Origin: Diadema setosum
Taxonomy: Eukaryota > Echinodermata > Echinoidea > Diadematoida > Diadematidae
DNA length: 64,000 bases
Direction: 5' to 3'
Assembly: GCA_033980235.1 (NCBI GenBank)
Contig: CM067062.1
Coordinates: 14,183,664 to 14,247,663, forward strand
A program made the translations under genes and the position numbers. Shown piece after piece: positions 1 to 63,152 of this stretch. The number at the start of each line of letters is the position of its first letter. Position 1 is the first letter of the stretch. Under the pieces are notes generated by a model that did not search any database, was not told the DNA's origin, and saw only the letters and a list, made by a program, of their open reading frames with translations.

Positions 1-1417
1 AAGGGGCCTGAAGCCTTTTTTTTTTCTTGTCAGCCGGTGAAACCCGGAAGTGGCATGAGAAACGAAAAAAAAAAAAATTGCACGGGAGAGCCTTTTTTTT
101 TGTTGCTTATCAGCCGATTAAACCCGGAAGTGGTCTACTTTTTTCTAATTTGGACCTCCTCCCCCGCCTTCATAAAATCCTAGTTACGGGCCTGTGAGTT
201 AGAAGAATAATTCGATAACCTGTTGTGAATGAAATGCGGAAACAAATGCCAATTTGTCATGGTGTTGAATTCCGAAACAAATCAACAAGTGTATTTCTTT
301 TTAATAATGCCAAGATATATTATGATTATGTTAAAAACCAAATCATATTAATGATGTAATGGTTGTACTGTTGTTTCCCCCCGTTCAATGGAATTACAGT
401 TCATGTACTTCTTTCCAGTAGTCTCTGATATCAGCCGTGTTTCTGAAACAGCAAATGGTATCTTTGAGAGAAATGTGATACTTTGAAAACATTTCTTGCA
501 TGTCACATCTGTCGCCATGTAGCCATACATTATTATCACCCACATACATCCCACACATTTTTGAAGTATTGTGTCTAAAATGTGGCATATATTTTATCTA
601 GATTTCACATGCAGGTAAAAGAATTAACATTCCAAGTACATTCATCAGTGAGCGTCATTATTGTGTAGACATACGATTCATGTAGGTTGTGGTGTGTTCA
701 ATTTTCGTAGTCTTGTAGTCGTTATATTTGTGCATGTTTTGATTGTGCCCCACGCATCACATCATTTACGATCTGTATTGCTGTGATTTTGTTGTTATGT
801 GTCCTCGTGACAGTTACTTTCTTTTTCTCCGAGACATGTCCATTCATTTTCTCCATCTGCACGATATTTGCGTGTCATTATAAACATCACGATCTCGCTC
901 GGAAAGACACACTTTCCAAATTTTGATGGCATTCCGTATATTTCATTTTGGCATGCGTCATCGATTTTAGCATTTCCACGTATTGGCGATTCATGTTTTG
1001 TTCACACAATGGCAATAATGATAATGTGAAAAACGTACCTTCTGACATCAGAAACTTTTTTGTTTTCATTGAAGCTAGCTTGCAATATCGCTTACCTGTG
1101 TAATGAAATATCAAATTTCATGCATTTTTCTTCGGCAGCGATGACAAAAAAAAAGAAAAAAAATCAATATCAAACGCTCATGAAAATTATTATTACGCAA
1201 AGGTTCGATAGAGAAGATTTTCTACTGAAAAAAATAAAACAAAAACAAATCCAGTTGATTTGATAGCTGAGTGAAAACCATGGCATGATATTTAGATCAT
1301 TTCTTTAAAATCTTTGAAACAAATGTACATTTTAAGTCAAACAAGTGACAAGCAACAATCGACTTGCGTTATGCTTGTGGCAGTGACGAAATCATTCGAT
1401 ATCCAATTATTTTGCAG
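1..1417. other. Intron or upstream sequence with no supported exon
   Basis: AT-rich noncoding sequence. Two diverged copies of a stretch containing AAACCCGGAAGTGG lie near positions 45 and 125, so the window opens inside a repeat. Short frames on both strands have no recognisable domain. The phase of the exon at 1418 requires a coding exon upstream, most likely outside the window. Confidence 0.5.
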
Positions 1418-51337
<49,920 letters not shown>

Positions 51338-53152
51338 TGCTGTACAATGCGAACGCCATCCTTGATAGAAATAGCTGAAATTTGAAAATGAAATTATATA
51401 TTTGTGATTTTTATAACAGTTCTTTCATACAAATCGAATGTGAAATGATTTTATCTCTAAGTGTGTTCCTGCACTGAAATGCTTTTATAAGGTCGTGATG
51501 TATCTAAGATTCATTTTGTCCTTTTATGTTTGCGTCCTGGCGTTTACAAACAGAAACTGTCGTACTCAAGGGTAGATTCTTATCTTGTGTGCAAAATATA
51601 TATGAAACAGTTATCCCTGTGTCTGCATGTGTGTTATAGTGATACACAGATATATCATTTATTTTCACATGTAAGGAGTAATGTAATGTTCTTGTTAAAC
51701 ATTTGGTTCCTTCTTCTACTTTCATGTAGAGTACACCGACATGCTGTTGGTAGACCTTTACACTCATTGACAAATCGCTAGGAAGTCATGGTATATTTTA
51801 TGTGGAAGGGTGACAAAATTATTTAGTATCGCATGTACAGACTTCTTGTTATCATTGTCAATGAACCCATATGTCAGCGTACTGTCACTGTCCTTATGAA
51901 AAGAAGAAGAAGAAAAGAAGAAAGTTTGCCCCGCATTTCAATTGATATCATTGTTAATCTTTCAAGCCTATTATAACCAGGGGGACAATTCCATGTGTTA
52001 AAATTTAATCACCATTATCATAAACCATGCTTTTTGAGAATGGCCCGCTAGAGTGATCAAGATTCAGCATACTACAAAAGTATGTGTTCATAATCATATC
52101 CTGTGTATTTTGCTCTTGGATGTCTTTCCTGAAATACAGATACTCTTGATAGCAGACAGACCGCTAATGATTTACAACGTACTTTCATTGATTGTGTGTC
52201 AACTGAGTATCAATACGAAACTAGCTAAACAGATTGGTGTTACTGTCATTGCCAAGACTTGATACCTTTTTTTGTAATGGTACTACCTCGGTGTTATTTT
52301 TCAGTAGGTTTTCTGTGTCACTATAATTTCACGTAACAAGGGCGTAGTATGCCCTGTTGAATCTTACAGACCCCTCCCCCCCCCCTCCCCACATTGAAAT
52401 GTTTCAAGGCGGTTCTATTTCATGTCATACGCTAGCATTCAAATCTCCGTAGTGTATAATGGACGCGACCATTCTTTCCTCTTGCTTACAAAGAACTTTG
52501 TGCCTTATTTACACAGACAGGAATCTTTATTTAACTTTGTATGAAATCAGTTGCATAAATAAGAGGTCGTAAGCATTGTTGCACACTGCAGTTGATGTGT
52601 TAATGATTATAGTAAGCTAGTCTTTATGAGATAACTTTGATTATGACTATCGTACAGTACTTTACCCTGAATAAAGTGGATTATTTGCCAAAGCTGGGTA
52701 AAAGTGTTATTTGTGTTGTATTTTGTAAGATGTAACAAAAATCATATCATTTTTTTTTCTTTGAAGGGACGAATATATTTTCATGGGAAATTCATATGGT
52801 TCATGATTGTTACGATACTGTTCTTGTAATATGCATTGTTACATGTATACCAAGAGACCATAAATACAGTACTTTTGATTCGATTGATTTTTACCATGAA
52901 TATTATGCAAAGGATGACTCCACCATATGTCTTTTTGTTGTTAAAATTGTGCTGAATGAAATGAGCATGAAATATTATATTCATTAATTTTGTTATGATA
53001 CATCAAAGCATGTACTTTTCTTGAAATGTGCTTTAATATACAAAAAGGTAATGAGTACCATACCTTTGATTTGCTTGATTTTTCCATGCATTTTATGCAA
53101 AGAATGATATCTTACCAAATAACTGTTTATGGTTGAAATTGTGCTGAATAAA
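51338..53152 (+). other. 3' untranslated region with two polyadenylation signals
   Basis: After the stop there is AT-rich noncoding sequence with many stops in all frames. AATAAA occurs at 52670-52675 and, after a diverged copy of similar sequence, at 53147-53152, each followed by GT/T-rich sequence. Two alternative 3' ends are likely. Confidence 0.6.
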
Positions 53153-54559
53153 GAGATGAGTACGGAATCTTTTGTGTGTGTGTGTGTGTGTGTGTTTGAC
53201 TTTGACTTCAACGTGTTCTTTGTTGTTATTTTAATTTTTAAGGCGTGTGTCATTCAGTTATGATTATTTACGCCTGCGTGTGAAGTGTCTGTGATTAGTC
53301 TTACTTCAAAGATGTTTGTTTGATTTTTTTTTTTTTTTTGCCAAACACTGAAATCTTTGACGCAAGGCAAGACAGAAGATGGCGCAATTGATTTGTTTTC
53401 TGTTTGTTCGTTTTTTTTTGTTTTTTTTTTGTCACTAATCACAAATCCTACTTCCTCTTGGTTTTAAGCGTGGATGAATGTTGGTGGTGTTTGGCAAGCA
53501 AAATACTGTATATTATGAGTATAAAAATCGCATAGAATATGAACTTTACTTACCAAAATGATGGTTGTGTGCAAGAAATTATATCTACATGTATGTAGCA
53601 AGGCATTTATTATTCTTTGCCCTAAAAGTGAAATGCCACACCATCCTAAGGCAATCTACTAAACTATGGGAAGAGTTGTATGAAAATCAAAAGTTAGATG
53701 AGAAAGTTATGGAATTTAAAGTTAAAACATGTTTTCACAAATCAGAGATGTAATATCTGATTGCATATCCAGTTTAGCTTTAGATAATTATGCCATCGCT
53801 TCACAAGTCTTCCACTAACTCTCACACATTATATCTCCACTATGTTTTCTTATGCGCTTTCTATATTTAAATAAAATCAAGAGGAATAAATTGTATTCTC
53901 ACCTGAATGATAACACAATTGAAATGCCAAAGCGTTGTTTGTTTTTGTTTCAGTTTTTTATTTTTTTTGAAGGTAAAAGGAATAGGAATGCAGAATTATA
54001 TTTGAATGAATTACATTCAAATTACATTTGAATAAACATCGTATATAGAACAATGCGAGAGCAATTAGGCGATGGAACCGATGATTATACTTGGCATCTT
54101 GTGTGCAATGGCATCACTAATTCAGGGAAACATTAAAAACAAACAAACAAAAATGATAGTTTTTGCTTTGGCATTTGGAATGTTACCACATTACGCAATT
54201 TCTCATATTCAATTTAAAAGCGAGTTTAGTCTGTTAACTTTTTTTTTTCAATAGTAGATCACTTTATTCTAATCATATTCAGTTGATATTGTTCCTGTAA
54301 GTTTTTCTGCTTTATCTTTAAGTTTATAAACTAACTTCTTAAAAAGAATCCGAGTGGATGATGCCTTTTAAACCGTTTTGAAGATTAGGCTTGTCTTTTT
54401 CAATTACAGAAAAAAATAAAAGTTTTTTTTTTTTTTTTTTTTCAAAATGAAGGTCTGCTTCATCAGCATCCCATTAGACGAACACTTCGTACCATAGCTG
54501 GGACTGCAAGCTATGTGAGAACAAGCTTTGTTCACAGTTTTTTCATTCTTCCTTAAAGT
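53153..54559. other. Intergenic sequence, no gene recognised
   Basis: It contains a (GT)n run at about 53171-53196 and several poly-T tracts (53324-53339, 53410-53430, 54424-54442). Short frames show no domain. Confidence 0.6.
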
Positions 54560-54930
54560 GTGTATCTCATTAGGATGGAGACTAACGCTGGTGACCTGGT
54601 GGCGATTCTAGTCTTTTTTTTTCGGAGACTCTTTCCAGACATCTCGACTTGGCCAAGTCGTGGAAACAAATTTTATTCGCGAGGTCTCCGGACTCGTCTC
54701 CGCGACTTCGCGAAGACCCATTGGCGACCGGCTGCCAGAGATCGACGTCGCGGAGACGCCCTCGCGACTGAAAAAGACGTCGCGGCGACGTCTCCGCAAC
54801 TTCTGGACCAATAACTTATGGAGACGTATAATTAAATCACTTTGCACGAATTCATCTTCTTATAGTGAGAACGCAAGCCATATTTTGGCCTTTCGAGTCG
54901 CGCTAGTTGCGACAATCGCGACGAGGTTTG
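54560..54930. other. CpG-rich stretch of unknown origin
   Basis: GC and CpG are much higher than in the flanks, with many short complementary words (GTCTCCGCGACTTCGCGAAG, GTCGCGGAGACG). It looks like a foldback element with ends near GTGGCGATTCTAGT and ACTAGCGCG-like sequence on opposite strands, but the termini do not pair cleanly. Confidence 0.35.
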
Positions 54931-54944
54931 TTCATTTTTCCATC

Positions 54945-55290
54945 TGAGAAGATGGCTGGATAGCCCATATTCATCAGCTATGCAAAGTTGGTCTTCCGTG
55001 GAGTCCAGTTAGATGTGAGGCGGGACCAATTCACCGGGTTACACCATGTACACCCTGCTCTTTGCAATGAATGAATGAAGCGGGATCTTTACGGTGACGT
55101 GCATGAGTTGTGACTCTCTCACGCACGGGACCTCCATTTTATGTCCTGTTCGAGGGACAGAGTGTTTTGCCTCTTGCCAGAGGGGACGGTATGATTGCGA
55201 CAACATTGCTCAGTCCATGAGACTCGGGTTCGAACCCGGGTCCTTAGGATCGTGAGGCAGACGCGCTGAAGACTGAGCCAACTCACCGCC
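54945..55290 (-). mobile_element. tRNA-derived SINE (minus strand)
   Basis: Read on the minus strand from about 55290, GGAGGCGGTGAGTTGGCTCA carries an A box (TTGGCTCAGTC), and 40 bp on GGGTTCGAACCC is a perfect B box. The tRNA-like part does not close an acceptor stem. The body continues through CCGTAAAGATCCCGC, an ATTC repeat and ATGGGCTATCCAGCC to about 54945. The last block is shared with the remnant at 36090. Confidence 0.75.
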
Positions 55291-56666
55291 TCCAGTGAGA
55301 TATGCGCTTTACAGAAACGAGACCTTATATCGTAAAATTGACCTTTCAACTTGTGCAATAGCTCCATGAATTGACTCCAATGTCAAAGTGACTTTCCACC
55401 TCTTCAGTGCATGATATAACCTCGCACTAGCTGCCGCCACGTGTAAGCGCTTCATCGAAAACTTACGTAACAGCTATATCTTTGCTGACACTAACACCTG
55501 AGGGATGACAGGGATGACGTCCCTTAGACTGATATCAAACTGCATTTTAATAGAACATGCCATTACTTGCTCCAACAGACAGGATTGCCACGTGTCTAGT
55601 TATAGGTAGAGGTCCAGACGGTCACGGTACAGAGTAAATAGTCTGATAGCATATGCAAATAACCTAAACCCGATTCCTCTTTTGTCTTGGTTATCCCTTA
55701 AACACACTCGATCAGCCTATATCTCCTGAGACTTGAACACTAACATAACGTCGGCCACTGGACAAGACAGCTATAGGCAATACTTCGCCCAACCGCATCA
55801 CACAATATTAAACTCAATATCATGATTATCAGCATCAATATCAAAGTTATCATCACACAAGCTCAGTTACCGATATTGTAACCATCATCATCATCACCGT
55901 CACTGCCGCTTAATGTTACTCCAAGTATCATGAAAAATAATCATTGCCACAGCCACAACCACTATCTTAACCATAATTTCCATCATCATCATCATCATCG
56001 TCGTCGTCGTCGCTGTCATAATTGTCGACACCAACGTCATAATCGATGCGGCATTTCAGTCATTGTTCGACTGGCAAGGTTTAGTGCATAATATGCCATT
56101 TTCCCTAGCTTTTTTTCCCCTCTCTCTTTCTCTCTCGAGAAGCGTGTAATTTGTCCGTCTGGACTTTATATCCGTTTAGTCGCATACAGTCACAGGTAAG
56201 GTGGACAAATTATAATTGAATATACATGATACGGTATCAATTTGTTTGCTTTGTGAATGATAGAAGTTTCATTTCTTTCTCTGTTTTGTGTTGTTTTTTG
56301 GGGTTGTTTGTGTTTGTGGTTTTTGTTTTTGTTTGTTTGTTTGTTTGTTTGTTTGTTTGTTTGTTTTTTGCCACAAACAGTGAAAGAAGCTTTTGAATAA
56401 CCGGGATGCATCTGTGTCTTGGAACAAATTTTAAGTAAGTTTGGGGATACGGAGGTGACATCGATTTATGCGGCTGCTCATTTTATCAACATGTGACTAA
56501 ATTAAAAATGCATCACGACTTCTGTGGTTGTGTATGAGTCTGGACATCACAAAATCGTTAATTGCTAGATGTAAATTTATATCATGTTACAGGTTTTCCC
56601 GCTCATTTTCAAACTGTTTTCATTCAATTTAATTGATTTGTGGTTCAATTTCATTCCGAGAGATCT
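55291..56666. other. Intergenic sequence with trinucleotide and GTTT repeats
   Basis: ATC then GTC trinucleotide repeats lie at about 55979-56015 and a (GTTT)n run at about 56326-56366. No gene recognised. Confidence 0.65.
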
Positions 56667-56823
56667 GGGGGTGTTTCATCAACGCTTGTCAGCGCCGACA
56701 ACTGTCGGCGCTGACCAATTTCAGCAAAATCCTTGGTTTTGCTTGGCTGAGATGCTCTGATCACTGACTGTTACTATGGTGATTCAATTTGTCAGCTCCG
56801 ACAAACGTTGATGAAACACCCCC
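56667..56823. mobile_element. Compact MITE-like element, ~157 bp
   Basis: GGGGGTGTTTCATCAACG at the left end is matched by its exact reverse complement at the right end. Next to the left end, an inner palindrome, TCAGCGCCGACA then TGTCGGCGCTGA, extends the fold. Non-coding. Confidence 0.8.
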
Positions 56824-57985
56824 CTGGAATATGCCAATCCTAGTTTCAAATTTGTCTTTTGTCGATCATTTTCCAACAAAGGCTTTTCAATTTAGTTATT
56901 TGTCACACTTTATCGTCATTTACAATTCAAATTCGTCCATCACACTCTCTGCACACATAATAGCAAAAGCAATTTCGTCTTTTAGCGATCATGTTCGTCA
57001 AATTTTCGTTCAAATTCGTCTCATATCTTTTTGCTGTGATTTCTTGGTTGTTTCATGTTTCCTGCAACCGTACTTTTTCCACATTTAGGAGTAGCATACA
57101 CACACGTATACCTTACCCCCGCACACAAAAACACTGACAAATGTGCACACACACACACACACGCAAACACACTCTTCTCACAGAACACACGGTATGTACT
57201 GTCAAACGGGCGAAAAACAGTGATCCACGATTTCCAGACAAGTAAGCCCATTTTAATGTAAAACAAAGACATCAATCTATTGCCGTTTATCATTTTGAAT
57301 AAAGTTTGTTTCATGCAGCAATAATATATAAAATCAGGAAGTAAAAGAGCTCTTAAAGTCCAAAAGTCGTCTCGCCATGATAAAAGATTGTCTTTACTGT
57401 TTTTAATGTTCTGTGACTGCCAATTATCCTTCAATCTCGTATGTGTGTATAAAGTCCAGCAAACGGTTTAGGAATGACTCTACTTATCCCAATACCGGGA
57501 GAAAGTGAAGTAATGCAGGCTTAGAGTTAGTTCACCCTCACACTATAAAAGACCAGTGCTATCCGACGAATTTGTTTGAAAATTCATGAATTGTGCGAAC
57601 GAAGACAAATTTTATTCTTGCATTCTCCAGTCGAAGGGCGGCGGGGACGAATTTCAGTGACAATCGACGATCTTGAAAGCGATGTCTTTGAAAATGGTTG
57701 ACGAATAACAATTACAATGGCAATTGACCAAAGTGAAGTTAGGATTTGCATTCTGTGAGTTTCTCGGGACGAATTTGAATGAAAAAATCTTTGAAATTAG
57801 ATTTTAAAAGTGCGAAAATGGACGGGAAAACCTACATCAAAAACAACTCATTTTTACTTTACTGTGCCAAGCTCCGCCTTCTAAAAATCAACCAGATCTT
57901 CTCTTAAATTGCCTCTTGTGATGTCCCGGGAGGCAAAAATTAGTACAATAATGTACAACAGTATTATGCACATTGTCATTAGTTG

Positions 57986-58619
57986 TGTTCAGACGGGGGC
58001 AGTTTTGGTCGGAGTAACTTCGGAGGAAGGGTCGGCGGATGCTTGGTCGGAGTAACTTCGGAGGAAAGGTCGGAGTAGTGCCCGATCGGAGGAACTTACC
58101 ACGACCTCTTCCTCCGACCAAGATACTCCTGAGTTTTCTCAGGAGTATCTCGCTACCACGACTAGCCGGTCGGACAAAATTGCCCGTGCGGACAAGCCCT
58201 CGGAGTATCTATGCACTTACATACCTTACGACCTATATAGGTAAAACTTCCTGGGTCAAATCGCAATGTTGACAATTTGCGAGTACACGTGCGCGTGTAG
58301 TGCAATTCTAACCTAGTCGATTGCGACGAAGAAGCTAGTGCTCAGAAATTTCCATCAACAAGAATGGAGAAGACCAATGCCGCTGGTAAAAAAAAAACCA
58401 AACAAACAATCGTATATGGTTGACATGCGCGGCGCTACCACTTCCGGAAGTTACACCGACCCTCCACGGTGATCCCCGCGAAGGCCGTGGTAAATTGGTC
58501 GGAGTTTCTTCCCACGACCGTCGTGTAGACACAGGGTCGTGGTAAGATAAGTATAAATTTGAATTTTAATTGCTGCGCCATAAAATTTTCCTCCGACTAT
58601 GTAGAAATACGTCTGAACA
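57986..58619. mobile_element. MITE-like element with TGTTCAGACG termini, 634 bp
   Basis: TGTTCAGACG at 57986 pairs with CGTCTGAACA ending at 58619. Internally GGTCGGAGTAACTTCGGAGG is tandemly repeated twice, and a perfect hairpin (AGATACTCCTGAG, TTTT, CTCAGGAGTATCT) lies at 58121-58150. Much richer in CpG than its flanks. No transposase. Confidence 0.7.
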
Positions 58620-59130
58620 TGGCTTTACTGTACTACATATAGGTGCACATTGCTAACAATAACATCACAAGGCTCTCATACATTATGCCACCTCATAACT
58701 TGATGCTAACTTTCTATGGCCATATTAACTTTGATACTTTATTCATAACAGCACTCCATAATAATGACCAGCAGACAGTGGTAAGCAAATTCGTGACGAT
58801 CGAAGCAGGCAGGTGTTAGGAGGAGTGGAATCTCTTGTTCCTTGGTATGACTGAATGCTCAGGATATCTCTATGGCTCCAAACTGCTCTTCCATAGAGTT
58901 TGAATATGGATATTAAAAAAGAGGTTCTTGATTTTCACAATTTTAAACTGAATTTTAGAGAAATTCTGAAATTCTATATGGAAACTTGAGAGGTTACAAG
59001 GTATGAAACAAGTCCTTCCAGTGTTTTTCCAAATCTTCTTGTTACTAATCAGGACTGAAAAAAGGTCCATTATGATGTCGTAAGAATTTAACATATCTTG
59101 CACACCTTCGAGCAGTCCTTGTGTTCTCCA
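58620..59130. other. Intergenic sequence, no feature recognised
   Basis: AT-rich sequence with no long frame and no repeat that I can define. Confidence 0.6.
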
Positions 59131-59249
59131 GGGCCCTGTTTTATGAAGAGTTCAGATTGATTATAAAGTTCATTTCTATGGTAAATCTATGGCAGCTTGT
59201 GTATTAAGGAAATTCAAAATCGACTTTATCTTTTGATCAAACAGGGCCC
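59131..59249. mobile_element. Small inverted-repeat element, 119 bp
   Basis: GGGCCCTGTTTTATGAAGAG at the left resembles the reverse complement of CTTTTGATCAAACAGGGCCC at the right. The outer 11 bases match perfectly. Non-coding. Confidence 0.65.
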
Positions 59250-59628
59250 AGGACTAGCACTTGAATGTTAAATCTTTCGGAATAAGTCTCTGGCTAATGC
59301 GTATTTCTGCTTGTAAAGTAGCATTTGACATTTGACACTTTAAGAAGTTTTTTTTTTTTTTTTAAACTCATTATTGTTGGCGCTTCCTGTTCTCTGCACA
59401 CTAAATAATTACTGCCGAAAATATTGAAAAGGACAGCGATCAGCAGCTGCTCGCGCTGGGTTTGTTGTGATGTACATGAGTGACGCATACTTTAACACAG
59501 AAGTGCTGTATTTTATCAAAGCAATCTATCTTCAACACATGTGATGGAGCACATAACTTCTCCGCGGCACGGAGCATGGGTACAAAGGATTTCAAACATT
59601 TAGAATTAAGAAAATATCTGCTTCTTTT

Positions 59629-60752
59629 TATGCCTCCGCCACGAAGTGGTGCCGGAGGCATTATGTTTTCGGGTTGTCCGTCCGTCCGTCCTTCCGTCCG
59701 TCCGTAATGAATTTTGTGGACAGGGTAACTATCAAAACCTGTTGAGGTATCCTAATGAAACTTGGCATGTATGTGTATTAGGGGGTGTTGTGCCTATCAA
59801 CTTTTGGGTGCACATGCTCAAGGTCTAAGGTCAAAAGGTCAAGGTCAAATACATAAAATTTCACTATTTCCACCATATCTATTTAATGCCTGAAGATATT
59901 TTCTTGAAACTTAGTGTATACATGTATTACTCAATTAAGATTCTCTGGTGAAAGTTTGGGTCATGAGGTCAAAGGTCAAAAGGTCAAGTAAAAATATAAA
60001 AACTTCTTTTTTTTCTCCATACCTTGGAAAATTGTTCAAGGTATCTTCATGGAACATAGTGTATACATATACTGACTGGAAGTGATTATCTAGAGAATGT
60101 AGGGTTCATTGGGTCAAAGGTCAGGGGTCAAAGGCCAAGTGCAACACTTCAAAATTTTACTATTTCCCTCCTATCATGCAATGCCAGCAGGGTTATTTTT
60201 TTTTTTTTACACTTGGTGTATGCATACATAGAAATTCTCTGGAAAGTTTTTTTTTCTTCTTTTTTTTTTTGCTTCAAAGGTCAAAAGGTCAAAGCTCAAG
60301 TGAAAGTGCTGAACTAACTTTTTCCTCCATATCTTGGAAGTGGCTCAAGTTATCTTGAAACATAGTACATATTATGCATGTTCTACCTGAAAATGATTAT
60401 CTTATGAATTTTAGGGTCAAGGGCCAGATGAAAATGGTAACAATTTACTATTCAATTCAGAAATTGCACTTTTTCTCCACACCTGTACCTTGAAAATTAC
60501 TAAATGTATGAATGGGTCAAAGTCGAGTTAAAGTCCTTAAATCCCTAGATACATGCTCTCCTATTCATCCAATTAAACCTAGGTCAAGGAAGGTGAACAT
60601 TCAGCACATTTGTGACAAACTTGTCATTTCAATATTTTGCCAATTTTGTGAAAATGTAATCACACATTGTCCACATGTACTATCTAGACCTATTGGGAAA
60701 ATCATGCATTATGGCGGAGGCATACCAGTCGCCAAAGCGACATTTCTAGTTT
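59629..60752 (+). mobile_element. Dispersed repeat with TGCCTCCGCC ends and GTCC array, ~1.1 kb
   Basis: It opens with TGCCTCCGCC, a hairpin (TGCCTCCGCCACGAAGTGG/CCGGAGGCA) and a run of GTCC units. It closes with GGCGGAGGCATACCAGTCGC. The interior repeats AAAGGTCAAAAGGTCAAG several times and carries ACTTGGCATGTATG-type blocks about every 130 bp. I know this type from marine invertebrate genomes; it has no coding frame. Confidence 0.75.
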
Positions 60753-60940
60753 ACTTCTTTCTTTTTTTTTCTGTCTACTGGATATTTACACTATGGAAGA
60801 CCGGCTTGGTGCATGGAACGTCAAAGCAAGACAAATGCTCAGCATTCATTTGTCATGCGGTATAAACCTGACGCATGGATTTGCACAAATTGCGAAGAGA
60901 TTCCACTTCTACTTCCCCTGCACAAACACACATCGCCTTA

Positions 60941-61378
60941 GGCTGCGTTCACATAGAAGTATATTATTCGGGTATTCGGGCTCGTTTTTCGAGGGCACGC
61001 GAATAGCTTGAATCGAACGATAGGATTTCCTCACACCGGTTCACATAAGAGGGCACTATTCGAAAGTACGAATAGCTGCGAAAAGTATAGCAAAGTGGGA
61101 ATCGAGCTTGTTCGATTTTCTTGCAGCGTATACCGTCTCTCGTTTATGAAATAATGACACTTTTGGTCTGGATTTGCCCTTTAGCAAAAATAAGCATGTA
61201 GACTGACATTCTGATGCAGTTTAGAAATTGTTAATAAGATTTGCTGGGATGTAGGAGGAAGAAATCCTCACTGCATGGGATGGTGAGTTGACGGTGCGGG
61301 TGATGGTGTATTCGGTGCCCAATAGCGAATAGCGAATAGCGAATAGCGAATACCGAATACTTCTATGTGAACGCAGCC
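60941..61378. mobile_element. Harbinger-like MITE, 438 bp, TTA target duplication
   Basis: The 21-bp termini are perfect inverted repeats beginning GGCTGCGTTCACATAGAAG. TTA flanks both sides (60938-60940 and 61379-61381), fitting the 3-bp TWA duplications of PIF/Harbinger elements. Near the right end a GCGAATA unit is repeated five times. No transposase, so non-autonomous. Confidence 0.85.
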
Positions 61379-61381
61379 TTA

Positions 61382-62890
61382 CATAAGACTAATATAATGT
61401 TCTATTTGTCCGCGATAGACATGTAGGTCACTCTTTATCCAACCTTGGAGTCTACTTAAGACACCCCAGTAGATCAGTCAGCGTCACTTGTCGACAGGAA
61501 GCCTCGCCGTACATTGTCAACTCCTCTCAGCAGCAGCTTTCCCGGGATTTTAAGCGCTTTCTTCCCAGCTTCGTTGCGCATTCCATTTAAAAACCATGGG
61601 TAAGTGATTCTATTGTCCTTTCTTGAGGCGCAATAGGTTCCAATACGTAGACAGCATAAAATATGCAATAATTTCTCTACCAAGCATCGAACAAATTTAA
61701 GTGACATTCATCAGATCTAAACCAATTTATCTAGTCTAGTTTCATGAAATGTAATTCCAATTTTTATTACAGAGAAAGAGAGAGATATCGCCCCTTTCTT
61801 AAAGAAAACAAAGAGAACATTAAATTACATCGATATAAAATGTAAGATTTCAGAACACACAGTGGTTTGTTGGGGCATATGAAGAGTTCGGTTTCAAAAG
61901 GTACGACATCCATAATTTCAAGTTCTGAGAAAAACATGATTTTTTTTTATTATCATATTTAGCAAGCTCAGACTGGAATGATATTTCCCCTATCATACTG
62001 CTATATGATACAACACTAAAACCACTCTCTAAGAAAATCCAGGTCCATACATTTATTTTTAATGAATTAATTATTGTTATATTTTTGTGGATGTAGTACC
62101 TTTTGAAACCGAAGTTTCACAAACCAGAGATAAATTTATATTCAGTTTGATGTCATGACATGTTTTGCGGATTTATTTATTTTTTCCAGCAATGGTGTTG
62201 ATGGGGATGGGATACGAGGTTAAGGGGGCCTAGGTAATTGACAATGCCCTGCCCTATTTAGCAGCAAGAATAACAAACCAGTGTGCACAGCTAATGCTCT
62301 ACTTCTCCCTCGCTTACCAATATTCTGAATGGCGTGATTGTCACTTGTCATAAGCGTTCAAACAATTTTCACATGCTTCAAATGTTCTGGATCCATCGAA
62401 CATGGGGTGGGGGGGGGGGGGCGATCCATTATGCATAAACGGTTAGAAGGGGATGGGTCACTGAATTTATATCTCACCACGTGAATTCTCTCTTTGTTTT
62501 TTTCTCTCGCGGGCTTTATCTCGTGATTTCTTTAGTTTTTCTTCTTTGTATTTATTTTTAGGCTATTTTCTCTCTGTGAATTCTCCCTTCACGTGTCTCA
62601 AGAATACTGTATTCATTATCTTTTTTTTTTCTTCATTCTTTTTTTAATAGAACTTCGAAGGGAAAAGATGGAAAAGCAGCATCTGAATGTGCTGTATTTT
62701 CTCAACGCTGTAATTAAATTCTTTTTATGAATTTCATTCTGGAATGTTCTTTATCAGGTAAGATAAAATCTAATAATCTAAAAGCTGATAAGATCAAGAC
62801 GGTCAATGAGTAATATGACCACCTATACTCAACGCACCTATGGCATTACCTTTGTGACATTGTAAAATATTTAATGGGTTAGTCAAATAC
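61382..62890. other. Intergenic sequence; one unassigned minus-strand frame
   Basis: A minus-strand frame at 61474-61707 ends with a plausible-looking peptide (for example R-N-E-A-G-K-K-A-L-K-I-P-G-K-L-L-L-R), but no family, acceptor or neighbouring exon was recognised. A near-inverted pair (CGGTTTCAAAAGGTA at 61890, TACCTTTTGAAACCG at 62097) flanks a possible small foldback of about 220 bp. The rest is AT-rich. Confidence 0.4.
61890..62112. mobile_element. Possible foldback element, ~220 bp
   Basis: CGGTTTCAAAAGGTAC at the left pairs with GTACCTTTTGAAACCG at the right over 16 bases. No other internal structure was resolved. Confidence 0.55.
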
Positions 62891-63152
62891 CGGTTAGTGA
62901 TTGGCTAAACAGTGACGTGATGGAGGCACATTGGTTATGTTCGCCCATGGGCAGAACATTTTTGTAATGTTCTCCCATGGGAAAACATTTTCATGTAACA
63001 AATGACAAACGATACCAAACGATTGAACGATCATATTTTTCACGCAATCGATAGGATAAATTTGCCTATTCCATACAATGTGAAAAGACTGATGACCGAT
63101 TATTGTAATGCGTACGATAGTGTGATAATTTGACTGACCCATATAATATAAC

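Noticed and set aside
54072..54254. 60-residue hydrophobic frame downstream of the gene
   Set aside because: Short, no homologous pattern, and ends in a poly-T tract; hydrophobic frames are common in AT-rich DNA.
55205..55295. A real tRNA gene on the minus strand
   Set aside because: A and B boxes are present, but the acceptor ends do not pair and a SINE body follows; it is a tRNA-derived SINE head.
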